Shown: piece after piece, positions 7,954-15,843 of the stretch
How positions within the stretch are numbered: position 1 is the stretch's first letter
Layout of the letters: each line of letters opens with the position of its first letter
Assembly: GCF_016342405.1 (NCBI RefSeq)
Contig: NZ_JAEINN010000014.1
Span: 1-64,000, forward strand
DNA length: 64,000 nt
Reading direction: 5' to 3'
Origin: Maridesulfovibrio ferrireducens
GTDB taxonomy: Bacteria > Desulfobacterota > Desulfovibrionia > Desulfovibrionales > Desulfovibrionaceae
Translations under genes and position numbers: made by a program
Notes under the pieces: model-generated
Seen by the model: only the letters and a program-made list of their open reading frames with translations
Database searches by the model: none
Told to the model about the DNA's origin: nothing

Positions 7954-7998
7954 TTCGGGACGCAGAGACCGTGGGTTCGAATCCCGCCATCCCGACCA
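7954..7998 (+). other. Attachment site: 3' 45 nt of tRNA-Pro(CGG) (attR)
   Basis: The segment reads as anticodon loop TTCGGGA (anticodon CGG), 3' anticodon stem, 5-nt variable loop, intact T-arm (GTGGG/CCCGC around TTCGAAT), acceptor strand CATCCCG, A73 and CCA. The expected 5' half (acceptor CGGGATG, D-arm) is absent upstream, where the sequence is AT-rich element DNA. It is therefore the duplicated crossover copy left by tRNA-targeted integration, not a working gene. A second copy is at 9380-9424. Confidence 0.88.
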
Positions 7999-8006
7999 GA
8001 TATTTC

Positions 8007-8044
8007 AAGGGCTTACGAAGGCAACTTCGTAAACCCTTTTATTT
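8007..8044 (+). terminator. tRNA-type rho-independent terminator after attR
   Basis: Stem AAGGGCTTACGAAG with its near-perfect complement (13 of 14 pairs, one C-A mismatch), loop GCAA, followed by a T-rich tail. Corresponds in position and partial sequence to the terminator-like hairpin after the second tRNA fragment, so the older element apparently carried its own replacement tRNA terminator. Confidence 0.8.
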
Positions 8045-8113
8045 TTGCGAACCTATTGCTAACAACTAACAGGTCTGCATCAACACGTTCAATAAATTAA
8101 AAAGGAACTAAAA

Positions 8114-8539
8114 ATGGAAATGGAGCTGACACCTATTTTTGTAGGATTTACCTTGGGTATATTATCATACGCTGTTACTAAATTATATGTCGATCCCATA
8201 CTCAAATTTAGAAGTGTACTTTATCAAATTGACTCTACTTTATTCTATTATGCAAATTGCAAATTTTTAATTTCTGAAAAGGTAATCTCTGACAACAATC
8301 TAAGGGAAAATGAGAATAACAAAGTCAAAGAAGGCAAAAAAGAATTGCGTAAACAGGTAGGGAGATTAAGAGCTTCGTATCATGAAACTTGTTTCCTTTA
8401 TAAATGGTGGCTGATTTTTTTTAAAATTGACCCAATAAAGACAAGCACTCTATTACTTCAATTTTCAAATACCCTAGAACCTACAAGCATAGACCATGAA
8501 ACAAAAATCAGAAAGATGTTAAAAATACACCGGCTATAA
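8114..8539 (+). CDS. Unrecognised membrane-anchored protein in island remnant, 141 aa
   Basis: One N-terminal transmembrane helix (about 7-25), then a helical, Lys/Glu-rich cytoplasmic-looking domain with a central basic coiled-coil-like stretch (about 65-90) and a shorter hydrophobic segment around 95-108 (W-W-L-I-F-F). An AAAGGAA ribosome site precedes the ATG at 8114; ATG 8120 is an alternative. Very AT-rich compared with the flanking chromosome. It converges on the gene at 8713-9225. I recognise no family. As cargo between two tRNA-Pro fragments it may be a defence or exclusion factor, which is speculation. Confidence 0.55.
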   Translation: MEMELTPIFVGFTLGILSYAVTKLYVDPILKFRSVLYQIDSTLFYYANCKFLISEKVISDNNLRENENNKVKEGKKELRKQVGRLRASYHETCFLYKWWLIFFKIDPIKTSTLLLQFSNTLEPTSIDHETKIRKMLKIHRL

Positions 8540-8625
8540 TTTTGTAACCTCTAAATAATGCTTAGATATCTTTTGCTTCAAGATAAAATGTCAAATCAAG
8601 TTACAACTTCTACAGTTAAGTGCCC

Positions 8626-8703
8626 GTCAACGACTATGAAAGTTTACCAGCTTGTATTGCAACGGGCTAAACGAGATGCGATGAAATCTTTGCCATCGTT
8701 GAC
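8626..8703. repeat. Long-range inverted repeat between convergent island genes
   Basis: Arms GTCAACG (8626-8632) and CGTTGAC (8697-8703) continue inward after small bulges as ATG/CAT and AAAG/CTTT, about 14 pairs in all, enclosing roughly 45 nt. No T-run follows either arm, so it is not a simple terminator. It occupies most of the space between the 3' ends of the two convergent cargo genes. A structured RNA or recombination relic are both possible. Confidence 0.45.
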
Positions 8704-8712
8704 TAAGGGAGA

Positions 8713-9225
8713 CTAGGAGCTAAGCGTTAACAATAAAATTTTAGTATAATCTTTTTCAATTACGTCACGCATTTCATCCTTGCTAAGTTGCTCGCCACTA
8801 AGAAGTCCTCCGTAAGTAAAAATTCCCATTCTATAACTGTGCAAATTTATAACAAACAGAAAAACCTCTCTTGAAAAAAAATCCTCGATAAAATCATTGT
8901 TTTTATGCAAAAATTCTACCTCTTCTTCTTCTGGATCTCTATCTTCCATCACAGCTTTTGCAAACGATAAAATAGCCTCTTTTAATTTATTCTTTAATAA
9001 ATGCTTCTCTCTTCTATATTTTTCCTCTTCTATGAGAACCTGTCTTTCAATAATTTTATTTTGTTGCTCTACTACTTTTTTTTGAGCACCCTGTATCCTA
9101 TAAGTAAAAAAAGCTAAAATGGCAGTCAAGGTAGCAACAACAAGCGTTACACCATCACCAATCGAAAACGAGAAATTCCATTCTAAAACATTCCACGCTT
9201 TTTCAAATCCGTCCCAACTCAGCAT
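8713..9225 (-). CDS. Unrecognised membrane-anchored coiled-coil protein, 170 aa
   Basis: The N-terminal 20 residues are followed by one hydrophobic helix (about 24-45), then a strongly charged coiled coil (about 47-80, Q/E/K-rich) and an acidic E-E-E-E patch near 100, then a folded C-terminal part. This layout, one anchor plus coiled coil plus small domain, is seen in many accessory membrane proteins and gives no specific function. Low-GC like its neighbour at 8114-8539 and transcribed toward it. Lies inside the segment bounded by the two tRNA-Pro ends. Confidence 0.55.
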   Translation of the reverse strand: MLSWDGFEKAWNVLEWNFSFSIGDGVTLVVATLTAILAFFTYRIQGAQKKVVEQQNKIIERQVLIEEEKYRREKHLLKNKLKEAILSFAKAVMEDRDPEEEEVEFLHKNNDFIEDFFSREVFLFVINLHSYRMGIFTYGGLLSGEQLSKDEMRDVIEKDYTKILLLTLSS

Positions 9226-9379
9226 TTAAATTCCCTTCTAAAATTTTGGTTTTATTACTAGCAAAATCAGAGATATACCAATGCAAATCAAAAGGGAATA
9301 ATCGTGCCTAAATTTGGTAGCACAAACCGTAGCACAGTTTAGACTCATAAATATTTGAAATTATTAATCGACATTCACG

Positions 9380-9424
9380 TTCGGGACGCAGAAACCATGG
9401 ATTTGAATCCCGCCATCCCGACCA
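9380..9424 (+). other. Decayed second copy of tRNA-Pro 3' end (older attachment site)
   Basis: Same 45-nt block as 7954-7998 with four differences, all transitions: one in the variable loop, two in the 5' T-stem strand and one in the T-loop. The T-stem is broken (ATGGA opposite CCCGC), and no 5' tRNA half precedes it, so it cannot encode a tRNA. It marks the right edge of an older integration and the start of ordinary chromosome. Confidence 0.85.
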
Positions 9425-9432
9425 GATATTTC

Positions 9433-9466
9433 AAGGGTTTACGGTTTAGGCTGTAAACCCTTTTTT
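9433..9466 (+). terminator. tRNA-type terminator overlapping the 3' end of the AI-2E permease gene
   Basis: Stem AAGGGTTTAC / GTAAACCCTT (10 perfect pairs) with a 10-nt loop and a T6 run at 9461-9466. This is the original downstream terminator of the ancestral tRNA-Pro. It covers the stop codon and the last codons of the minus-strand gene 9439-10566. Confidence 0.8.
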
Positions 9467-10566
9467 ACGTCCCCTACCTGCGCCGCCGTATACTGCCGAT
9501 AAACAGCAAGGGCCATACAACTAAGCGGCAATGCCATAACCAGCCCGAGAAATCCGAGAAGCTTTCCCCACACTGACAGCGACAGCAGAATCATCCATGG
9601 TGATAGTCCAAGGCTTTCACCTTGAAGTTTTGGTACAAGCACAGCGTCCTGAATTATCTGCACTACCGCGAACACAGCCGCGACTCCGGCGAACCCGCCC
9701 CATAAATTTCCTCCGGTTGCAAGCGCACTTAATCCAGCGAACAGGAATGCAGGCACAAGCCCTGCTATTTGCAGATATGGCACCATATTAAGCAAACCTA
9801 TGAGCAGACCTAACAATATTGCCAAGGGTAAATCTATGAGCATAAATCCTGCTGAAAACAGACACCCGATAATAAGCGCAATAAGTGCCTGCGTGCGGAA
9901 ATAGCGATTTGTGATATTGGTAAATTCATCGACGAAAGAAGAGACCCGGGTACGATATTTTTCCGGCAAATGGGAACGCCAACTGCGAAGCTTCTCATAA
10001 TCAGCCAGCAAAAAAACAAGATAGAGAATAATCACAAACACACCGGCAAGCGCGGCAAACACTTGCGCGGAGCCACTTACCAGATTCCAGATTCCGGGCA
10101 GGGCTTTCTGCGCTGCGGCATGAAGCATATTTGCCACACCGGATTCACTCAAAAATTGACGAACATCATCCTGTTGAGCAAGATCGGTCAAAAACTTCCA
10201 AATGTCTGCGGGTAGATATTCAGCAGCACGCTTTGCCGCAGCCGAATCATTAACAAGAATAGCAAACAACTTTCCGATATGACTCAGCTCCGAACCCACC
10301 ATACTCATGGCTAAACATAAAAGTTTTCCTACAGGCACAATTATTACTGTCAGTGTTACGACCACCGCCGCCATCCTGTTTTTAATGATCCGGCCGGTCA
10401 ATTCAACAAGCGGATTAAGCAAATATGCCAGAGTCAAAGCAACCGCAAACGGTAGCAGGACATCACTCAAAGAGGAAAGTAGAAGAACGGTAAGCCAGAT
10501 AGAACCGGCCGCCAATGCCAGTCTGAACACGCGGTCAAAAGTGTACGGGATATCGTTTTGCGGCAT
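9439..10566 (-). CDS. AI-2E family transporter / PurR-regulated permease-type membrane protein, 375 aa
   Basis: A polytopic inner-membrane protein with about eight hydrophobic segments and the family's features: an N-terminal TM pair, a soluble middle part (about 80-150), and the C-terminal block with P-L-A-I-L-L-G-L-L-I-G-L-L-N-M-V-P-Y and the run around I-Q-D-A-V-L-V-P-K-L-Q-G-E-S-L-G-L-S-P. The family (PF01594-like) includes the E. coli AI-2 exporter and Na+/H+ antiporter-like members; substrate here is not predictable. It starts 3 nt after the stop of the FUSC-like gene upstream, forming the last gene of a three-gene minus-strand operon. Its last codons overlap the tRNA terminator at 9433-9466. 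Confidence 0.85.
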   Translation of the reverse strand: MPQNDIPYTFDRVFRLALAAGSIWLTVLLLSSLSDVLLPFAVALTLAYLLNPLVELTGRIIKNRMAAVVVTLTVIIVPVGKLLCLAMSMVGSELSHIGKLFAILVNDSAAAKRAAEYLPADIWKFLTDLAQQDDVRQFLSESGVANMLHAAAQKALPGIWNLVSGSAQVFAALAGVFVIILYLVFLLADYEKLRSWRSHLPEKYRTRVSSFVDEFTNITNRYFRTQALIALIIGCLFSAGFMLIDLPLAILLGLLIGLLNMVPYLQIAGLVPAFLFAGLSALATGGNLWGGFAGVAAVFAVVQIIQDAVLVPKLQGESLGLSPWMILLSLSVWGKLLGFLGLVMALPLSCMALAVYRQYTAAQVGDVKKGLQPKP

Positions 10567-10569
10567 TGA

Positions 10570-11679
10570 TTACTTTCCTTTTTTTAAATTAGATTCCCGC
10601 CCATGCCGCAACTCATGAAGTCTTCTACCGGCACGATCAATCTCAGCACCCAGCGAGCGGATGTTCCAGATAAAAGCCGAGATATTGTTACGCCTTTCAA
10701 GCGGAACATCTTCAAAGTCACCACGAATTCGGGCATCACCGACAGTACGTATAAAATCGTTTACGGCCTTTTCAAAATCAGGAACAGGTTTACACTCATC
10801 GGGATGTAAAGCGTAACATTCAAGCCACGCATAATGATCCTGCGTCACCTGCAAAATATTTTTCATCCCATCAGCTATAGGTGAAAGCGGCCCGCCATAA
10901 CCTCTGCGGATAATTGTCGACATGGCGGTCAGCAATCTGTGCATACGTGTAAAAACCCGTATTAAACGGGTAAGATTGTCACGTTGCCACCCCCGCAGCC
11001 CCGGTTCTGCCGCAGCCTCTCTAAATATCTCAGAACATTGATCAAGTTTTATAGAAGCATCAATACGAGTTGATACAAGATCACTTTCACTGACGCTGTC
11101 GTGAAGATATGAATCAGTCAGCTTTTCAAAATGAACCGCTTGTGTATGAACCAGTTCAAACATTTTTTTGCGCAGATTTTTACGCGCCATATTCGGCCAC
11201 ACCCCGAAAGAGGCCGCTATTCCGATTCCGACCCCGAGGACAGTATCAAGAATTCTTTCAAGCCCGAATTGCCACCCGTCGGTAAAAAGCATGCCAAGCA
11301 ATAAAATAATTCCGGCTGTCAGGGCACATGAAAAAGCAGTATAGCTAAAAACCCGTAACAAAATAACTAGAAAAAAAGAAAGAGCAATCAGCGAAAGAAG
11401 CACAGTGTTAGCTGGATTCAAAAAAAGAATCCCCACCCCGAGCGCCGCTCCCAGCACAGTCCCCCACAATCTCCGCCAGCCGATACGCAATGTTCCGCCG
11501 ACGGAAGGCCGCATCACAACAATGACACTTACAGGGAGCCATATTGCATGGCGTAAATCTAAAAATTTTGAGGCAACTACCGCTATGGTGATCGCTAAAG
11601 CAGCTCGTACCGCATGCTGAAACGGGATCGAATCCAGACGGAATTCCTGACGCAAGGTTCCAAATATGGCTTTAAACAT
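10570..11679 (-). CDS. FUSC-like inner-membrane protein, 369 aa
   Basis: N-terminal half with about six short transmembrane segments (residues 20-165) containing the family-like W-L-P-V-S-V-I-V-V-M-R-P-S-V-G-G-T and G-W-R-R-L-W-G-T-V-L-G-A signatures, then a soluble helical C-terminal half. This fits the fusaric-acid-resistance/aromatic acid exporter superfamily (FUSC, YccS/AaeB-like), short version. Such proteins are usually efflux-related, but no membrane fusion partner is adjacent. Its ATG shares one base with the stop of the upstream paralogue at 11679. Probably works with it as a pair. Confidence 0.8.
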   Translation of the reverse strand: MFKAIFGTLRQEFRLDSIPFQHAVRAALAITIAVVASKFLDLRHAIWLPVSVIVVMRPSVGGTLRIGWRRLWGTVLGAALGVGILFLNPANTVLLSLIALSFFLVILLRVFSYTAFSCALTAGIILLLGMLFTDGWQFGLERILDTVLGVGIGIAASFGVWPNMARKNLRKKMFELVHTQAVHFEKLTDSYLHDSVSESDLVSTRIDASIKLDQCSEIFREAAAEPGLRGWQRDNLTRLIRVFTRMHRLLTAMSTIIRRGYGGPLSPIADGMKNILQVTQDHYAWLECYALHPDECKPVPDFEKAVNDFIRTVGDARIRGDFEDVPLERRNNISAFIWNIRSLGAEIDRAGRRLHELRHGRESNLKKGK

Positions 11680-12773
11680 TATTTGCCACCGCCTCTACAA
11701 ACCCGGCACATCTCCTCGAATTCAAAACAGAGATTTCGGAGACCGTATAAAGCACCCCAAGCTTCAAGAAATTCGTCGCGCAACCCTTCGTCTTTTTTAT
11801 ACGCCCCCAAATCCAGCAACTCTCGCTCCAGTTCAGCAATTCCCGTATTTATCTCAGACAAATCCACGCCACCTTTTCCCGTAGAAAGATTAGCGGCAAG
11901 CACATCAAAAACAATGGAACTTTTCAAAGCGAGCTGTGAAAATTTTAAACGAAGCCCTGAAAAAATAGGACTATGCTCTGCAAACCGCCGACTGTTAGCA
12001 AGCCCGACAACAGCCTCGAGCATTCTGATAAGTAAAGCATACAAGGCGGACGGCCCTTCATATTTGCCCAGCTCTTTTACGGGATCAACATTCATAGCTT
12101 CCATGAACCTCCTGTAGCGCCTCAGCGAAGCAACAGATCTTTCATGAATCTCAGACAATTCTTCTTGATCCTTTTTGCCGCCGAGAGAACCGGCCACGCA
12201 TCTGAAATAATCACCTATATCTGTTAAAGCCAAACCTCCGGCTTTAGACAAAACCTTTTCAGGACGCATGGGCCATAAATGAAAAAGAAAAAGGTAAGAA
12301 ATGGTACTTCCGTAAAGCACATATCCTGAGCGGCAAAGCCCGATAATAATCGTCTCGGGAGAATTTAAAGCAATAAGATTAACGATAAGCACGCCTATTC
12401 CGATTGTCGCAGCGGACACTCCGACAACAGGTATAAAAAATACCAAAAAAGCCAGAATAAAAAGGTACACTTCCGAGATTATGGAATAGTTGGCGATAAA
12501 AGTAGAGACAGGCACAAGGCAGGCAACAATCAAGCAAAGCGTAGCCGCAACAATTTTGCGTTTTTTCAAAGTACTACCGGCCCTGAAAAGAACTACTATC
12601 ACAGAACCGTAGACACACCATGGAAGAAATTGCCCTGTCACGCCCGAAAAATAAGCAATGGCAAGAGCCACGACGCACGCAACAACAGACTTAGCCGCAT
12701 ACCGTGTGATAAACAGACCAGGATCAATAGGCCGGATAAAAACTCTATAAAAGTCTGATATTACTTTATTCAT
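11679..12773 (-). CDS. Second FUSC-like inner-membrane protein, 364 aa
   Basis: Same architecture as the gene downstream: six or so N-terminal transmembrane helices (about 25-175) and a soluble C-terminal helical half ending with paired Cys (C-R-V-C). Sequence similarity to the neighbour is low but the hydrophobic profile and size match, so they look like diverged paralogues that may heterodimerise. It is the first gene of the three-gene operon and has no clear ribosome site other than a weak purine run. Substrate unknown. Confidence 0.75.
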   Translation of the reverse strand: MNKVISDFYRVFIRPIDPGLFITRYAAKSVVACVVALAIAYFSGVTGQFLPWCVYGSVIVVLFRAGSTLKKRKIVAATLCLIVACLVPVSTFIANYSIISEVYLFILAFLVFFIPVVGVSAATIGIGVLIVNLIALNSPETIIIGLCRSGYVLYGSTISYLFLFHLWPMRPEKVLSKAGGLALTDIGDYFRCVAGSLGGKKDQEELSEIHERSVASLRRYRRFMEAMNVDPVKELGKYEGPSALYALLIRMLEAVVGLANSRRFAEHSPIFSGLRLKFSQLALKSSIVFDVLAANLSTGKGGVDLSEINTGIAELERELLDLGAYKKDEGLRDEFLEAWGALYGLRNLCFEFEEMCRVCRGGGK

Positions 12774-12822
12774 TAATGATGCTATTAAAACAGCAAACCA
12801 TTAACTGCAAGCACACAAAACA

Positions 12823-12852
12823 AGACGCCTGCGGAATAATCCACAGGCGTCT
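12823..12852 (-). terminator. Rho-independent terminator of the amino acid ABC operon
   Basis: Stem AGACGCCTG/CAGGCGTCT extended to GGA/TCC with one mismatch and a 4-nt loop, with a TGTTTTGTG tract on the minus-strand 3' side. Lies 47 nt after the stop of the ATPase gene. Confidence 0.8.
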
Positions 12853-12898
12853 CTACTTTCAGTTCCGGCTCGTTACCGGTTTCCCCGGGAGGAGATAT

Positions 12899-13663
12899 CT
12901 ATAACAGCTTGTCTAAAAACTCGCTGATTCTCGGATGCAAAACCTTAGAAGAAAAGAATTCATCAGGAGTTCCCTTTGCAATAAAATCTCCCTGTTCCAT
13001 AAAAATTACCGTATCCGCAACTTCGCGTGCAAATCCCATATTATGGGTGACGATTACCATAGTCATTCCTTCGTTTGCAAGCGACCGTATTGTGTCGAAA
13101 ACTTCTCCGACAAGTTCAGGATCAAGCGCAGACGTAGGTTCGTCAAAAAGCATCATCTTGGGCTGCATTGCAAGCGCGCGGGCAATGGCGACACGCTGTT
13201 TTTGTCCGCCTGAAAGAGTCACTGGATAAACATCCGAGCGATCAGGAAGACCTACTTTATCAAGCATTTTATAAGCTGTATCTTTTGCTTCGGCTTTGCT
13301 TTTTTTCAATACAGTTATCTGCCCTTCCATCACATTCTGAAGAACTGTCATGTGCGGGAAAAGATTGAACTGCTGAAAAACCATGCCGATTTCAGAGCGT
13401 AAAGCACAAAGCTTTTTTTGAGAATCAAGTACTAGTTTATCGCCACGGGTTACATATCCACAAGGCTCTTTCTCAAATAAAATTTCACCGGAATCAATAG
13501 TTTCTAAAAAGTTCATTGTCCGTAAAAGAGTGGATTTGCCAGACCCGCTTGGCCCGACAATAACCACCTTCTCTCCGCGCTTAATTTTAAGGTCGATATG
13601 ATTGACCGCAGTGAGAGATCCGAAAGATTTAACAACCTGTTTTAATTCTAAAATGGTTTCCAT
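12899..13663 (-). CDS. glnQ: Polar amino acid ABC transporter ATP-binding protein, 254 aa
   Basis: Hydrolyses ATP to power import. Walker [10 protein letters not shown] near residues 38-46, Q-loop F-Q-Q-F-N-L-F-P-H near 97, signature L-S-G-G-Q-K-Q-R near 151, Walker [14 protein letters not shown] near 170 and H-loop V-T-H-N-M near 208. The F-N-L-F-P-H Q-loop and close spacing place it in the GlnQ/HisP group for polar amino acids. Last gene of an operon following the permease by a single base. A 14-residue insertion (about 67-85) lengthens the region after Walker A. Confidence 0.92.
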   Translation of the reverse strand: METILELKQVVKSFGSLTAVNHIDLKIKRGEKVVIVGPSGSGKSTLLRTMNFLETIDSGEILFEKEPCGYVTRGDKLVLDSQKKLCALRSEIGMVFQQFNLFPHMTVLQNVMEGQITVLKKSKAEAKDTAYKMLDKVGLPDRSDVYPVTLSGGQKQRVAIARALAMQPKMMLFDEPTSALDPELVGEVFDTIRSLANEGMTMVIVTHNMGFAREVADTVIFMEQGDFIAKGTPDEFFSSKVLHPRISEFLDKLL

Positions 13664-14701
13664 TTAACGCCTTTCGTATACCCCCACCTTGTATTCGAGT
13701 TTCTCGAAAGCAAAGGTGAACACGGTTGTAAAAATAAGATAAATAAATGCAGCAAGAACAAGCACAGTAATATTAAAATATGCGTTGAACATCTGGTCTG
13801 CCGCACGCATAAGCTCTACCATCGCAATGGTTGAAACAAGTGCTGTATCCTTGATGAGTGCAATAAATTCATTGGCAAACGGAGGAATGATTCTCTTATA
13901 AGTCTGAGGAATTATAACCCGGCGCATAGTCTGGGAGTAGGTCATTCCAAGAGCTTTAGCTGCTTCGGTCTGTCCATGATCAATTGATTCAATTCCAGCC
14001 CGGATGATTTCAGCAAGATATGCGGAATAGTTAATTCCCAGACCGATCAAGGCTGAAACAAGCGGGGATAAGGTAATCCCCATCGCCGGCAAACCGTAAT
14101 AAATAAAGAAAAGTTGTAAAAGAAGCGGTGTGCCGCGAAAAAACCAGATAATAAACCAGCTTATGCCGGAAAAAGGCTGAATCTTGCTTATCTTACCCAG
14201 CGCAATGAGTAGTCCGCCGATAGGCGAAACTAACATTGTAAAAAATACGAGCACAAGCGTCATGGTCGCACCCTTAAGCAGCGACGGCAAAAAGCGCAGG
14301 CAGTCATCGACAACCTGACGCCATTGCGGACGGATAGACCTATCCACAGATGCTATAAAATTTTTAGCTTCAATATTATCGGGATAAACCGCAATAATCT
14401 CTTCGCTGTATTTTTTAGCCTTGCTCAGATCTTCAAGGGAAAAATTAAGCCGCGCAAGCTGCATGCGGGAATATACAAACTCACCGTCATCACCTTCCGG
14501 TCCGGGAGCAGGAATTTGCTCAAACAAAACCTGTGCCTGATCAATATGACCAAGCGACAGAGCATCACGCGCCTGTTTAAGAATCGCGTCGGACTTTTCT
14601 CCGGCCTCTGAAACAGCCGTAACCGTAAGGAGGGTAAACAAGAGAAAGAGCGAGGCCAAAAAAGCCCCGCTCTTTCCGAATTTATTATCTAAAGTAATCA
14701 T
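13664..14701 (-). CDS. Polar amino acid ABC permease with N-terminal TPR-like periplasmic domain, 345 aa
   Basis: The C-terminal 215 residues are a His/Glu/Gln/Arg-type permease: membrane helices from about 138 onward and the EAA loop near 250 (E-A-A-K-A-L-G-M-T-Y-S-Q-T-M-R-R-V-I-I-P-Q). The first 130 residues are extra: a signal-like hydrophobic segment (12-32) and helical repeats of TPR type (A-L-S-L-G-H-I-D-Q-A-Q-V-L-F-E and L-E-D-L-S-K-A-K-K-Y-S-E-E). Typical permeases of this family are 215-250 aa, so this is a domain fusion. The TPR part would face the periplasm and could contact the binding protein encoded 4 nt upstream. No obvious frameshift. Confidence 0.85.
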   Translation of the reverse strand: MITLDNKFGKSGAFLASLFLLFTLLTVTAVSEAGEKSDAILKQARDALSLGHIDQAQVLFEQIPAPGPEGDDGEFVYSRMQLARLNFSLEDLSKAKKYSEEIIAVYPDNIEAKNFIASVDRSIRPQWRQVVDDCLRFLPSLLKGATMTLVLVFFTMLVSPIGGLLIALGKISKIQPFSGISWFIIWFFRGTPLLLQLFFIYYGLPAMGITLSPLVSALIGLGINYSAYLAEIIRAGIESIDHGQTEAAKALGMTYSQTMRRVIIPQTYKRIIPPFANEFIALIKDTALVSTIAMVELMRAADQMFNAYFNITVLVLAAFIYLIFTTVFTFAFEKLEYKVGVYERR

Positions 14702-14704
14702 TTT

Positions 14705-15502
14705 TTACCATTTAGCAGGATTGGTAATATCTTCACCGAACCACTTGCGGGAGATTTTACCCATTGTTCCGTCAGCAACCATTTCATCAATGGTAGACTG
14801 AACTTTTTCTTCAAGGGATTTATCATTCATGCGAAAAGCAATACCGAAAGGTTCGCTGGAAATGAATCCGGGCAGACCCATGTATTTTCCGGGACGGGTG
14901 GACATGTAATAACGGCCTGCAATGTTATCAACAACAACAGCAGAAATACGACCGGCTTCGAGGTCGAGGAATGCTTTAGGGTTGGTGTCATATTCACGAA
15001 TTTCAACAGGAGCAGGTTTCAGACTCTTTGCAGCTTCCAAAGCAGGGGAACCTTTCTGAACACCAACGATTTTGCCACCGAGTTCTTTGGAAGACTTTAC
15101 TTCTTTGTTACCCATAGCAACAACTGCAATCTGTCCGTCCATGATGTAAGGCTTTGAAAAAAGAACCTTAGCCTGACGTTCAGCAGTGATAGTCATACCA
15201 TTCCAGATACAGTCAAATTTATTTGAATTGAGAGAGTGAATAACTCCGTCCCATGCGGTAGGCTGCCATACAATCTTGAGTCCGAGGCGCTTTCCGACTT
15301 CTTCTGCCGCATCAATATCAAAGCCGACAAGTTTGCCGTCATCAAGACGGAAACCCATTGGAGGGAAAGCATCATCAAGCCCGATTGCGAGCTTTCCGCT
15401 ATCCTTAACTTTGTTCCATGAATCATCAGAAGCCTGAGCCATGACTGCGAAGGCCAACATCATAGCAACCATAAGAATTACTAATAATCTTTTCATGTTC
15501 AC
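14705..15502 (-). CDS. Polar amino acid ABC transporter substrate-binding protein, 265 aa
   Basis: Signal peptide at 1-24 (cleavage after A-Q-A), then a family-3 solute-binding fold: L-A-I-G-L-D-D-A-F-P-P-M-G-F-R near 38, F-D-I-D-A-A-E-E-V near 60, the W-D-G-V-I-H-S-L-N segment and C-terminal W-F-G-E-D-I-T. Captures a polar amino acid in the periplasm for the adjacent permease. First gene of the operon; ribosome site GAGGAG before ATG. The long upstream region (15503-15843) should hold its promoter. Ligand cannot be read from sequence. Confidence 0.9.
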   Translation of the reverse strand: MNMKRLLVILMVAMMLAFAVMAQASDDSWNKVKDSGKLAIGLDDAFPPMGFRLDDGKLVGFDIDAAEEVGKRLGLKIVWQPTAWDGVIHSLNSNKFDCIWNGMTITAERQAKVLFSKPYIMDGQIAVVAMGNKEVKSSKELGGKIVGVQKGSPALEAAKSLKPAPVEIREYDTNPKAFLDLEAGRISAVVVDNIAGRYYMSTRPGKYMGLPGFISSEPFGIAFRMNDKSLEEKVQSTIDEMVADGTMGKISRKWFGEDITNPAKW

Positions 15503-15843
15503 TCCTCAAAAATTTATTACGTTCCACATGATCAGGATAATTAAAAACATATCAAAAACACTTTCTATGTCTTTTTTAACAATCCTGAAGAGATGAACCA
15601 AATATCTTATGAACCATGAACATGCAAGGCTGAACAGGTGCAAAAAAACAACTTCGTTATATTTATAAGATTAAAATCACATTTTTTACTTAATTATTCC
15701 ATCTGCACCATCAAAATACATTCCTTTTTACCAAATCAAGTAAAAAACTGGTTTTCCTTGTTAAAGCAGTTGCTAATCTTTTCAGCCGTGTGATAACTTA
15801 TATACAACTTATATTCCCACTAGATATAATAAGGAGATTACAC
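15503..15843. other. Divergent intergenic region, 341 bp
   Basis: Separates the minus-strand ABC operon from the plus-strand hsp20-lon pair. It is very AT-rich and must contain both promoters. I see the hsp20 ribosome site AAGGAG at 15831-15836. I do not see a convincing sigma-32 motif, CIRCE element, riboswitch or gene; the in-frame upward extension of hsp20 to 15790 is not supported by a ribosome site. Confidence 0.5.

Noticed and set aside
7954-7998. Intact tRNA-Pro gene
   Set aside because: Only the 3' 45 nt are present; no D-arm or 5' acceptor strand upstream.
8690-8730. Integron attC-like site near GTTAACA
   Set aside because: Core GTTRRRY pattern is not met and there is no paired R-box; no integron integrase is present.
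9380-9424. Second intact tRNA-Pro gene
   Set aside because: T-stem mismatched and 5' half missing, so it is a decayed fragment.
15503-15843. CIRCE or sigma-32 promoter upstream of hsp20
   Set aside because: No 9-bp inverted repeat with 9-bp spacer and no CTTGAAA/CCCCAT-like pair.
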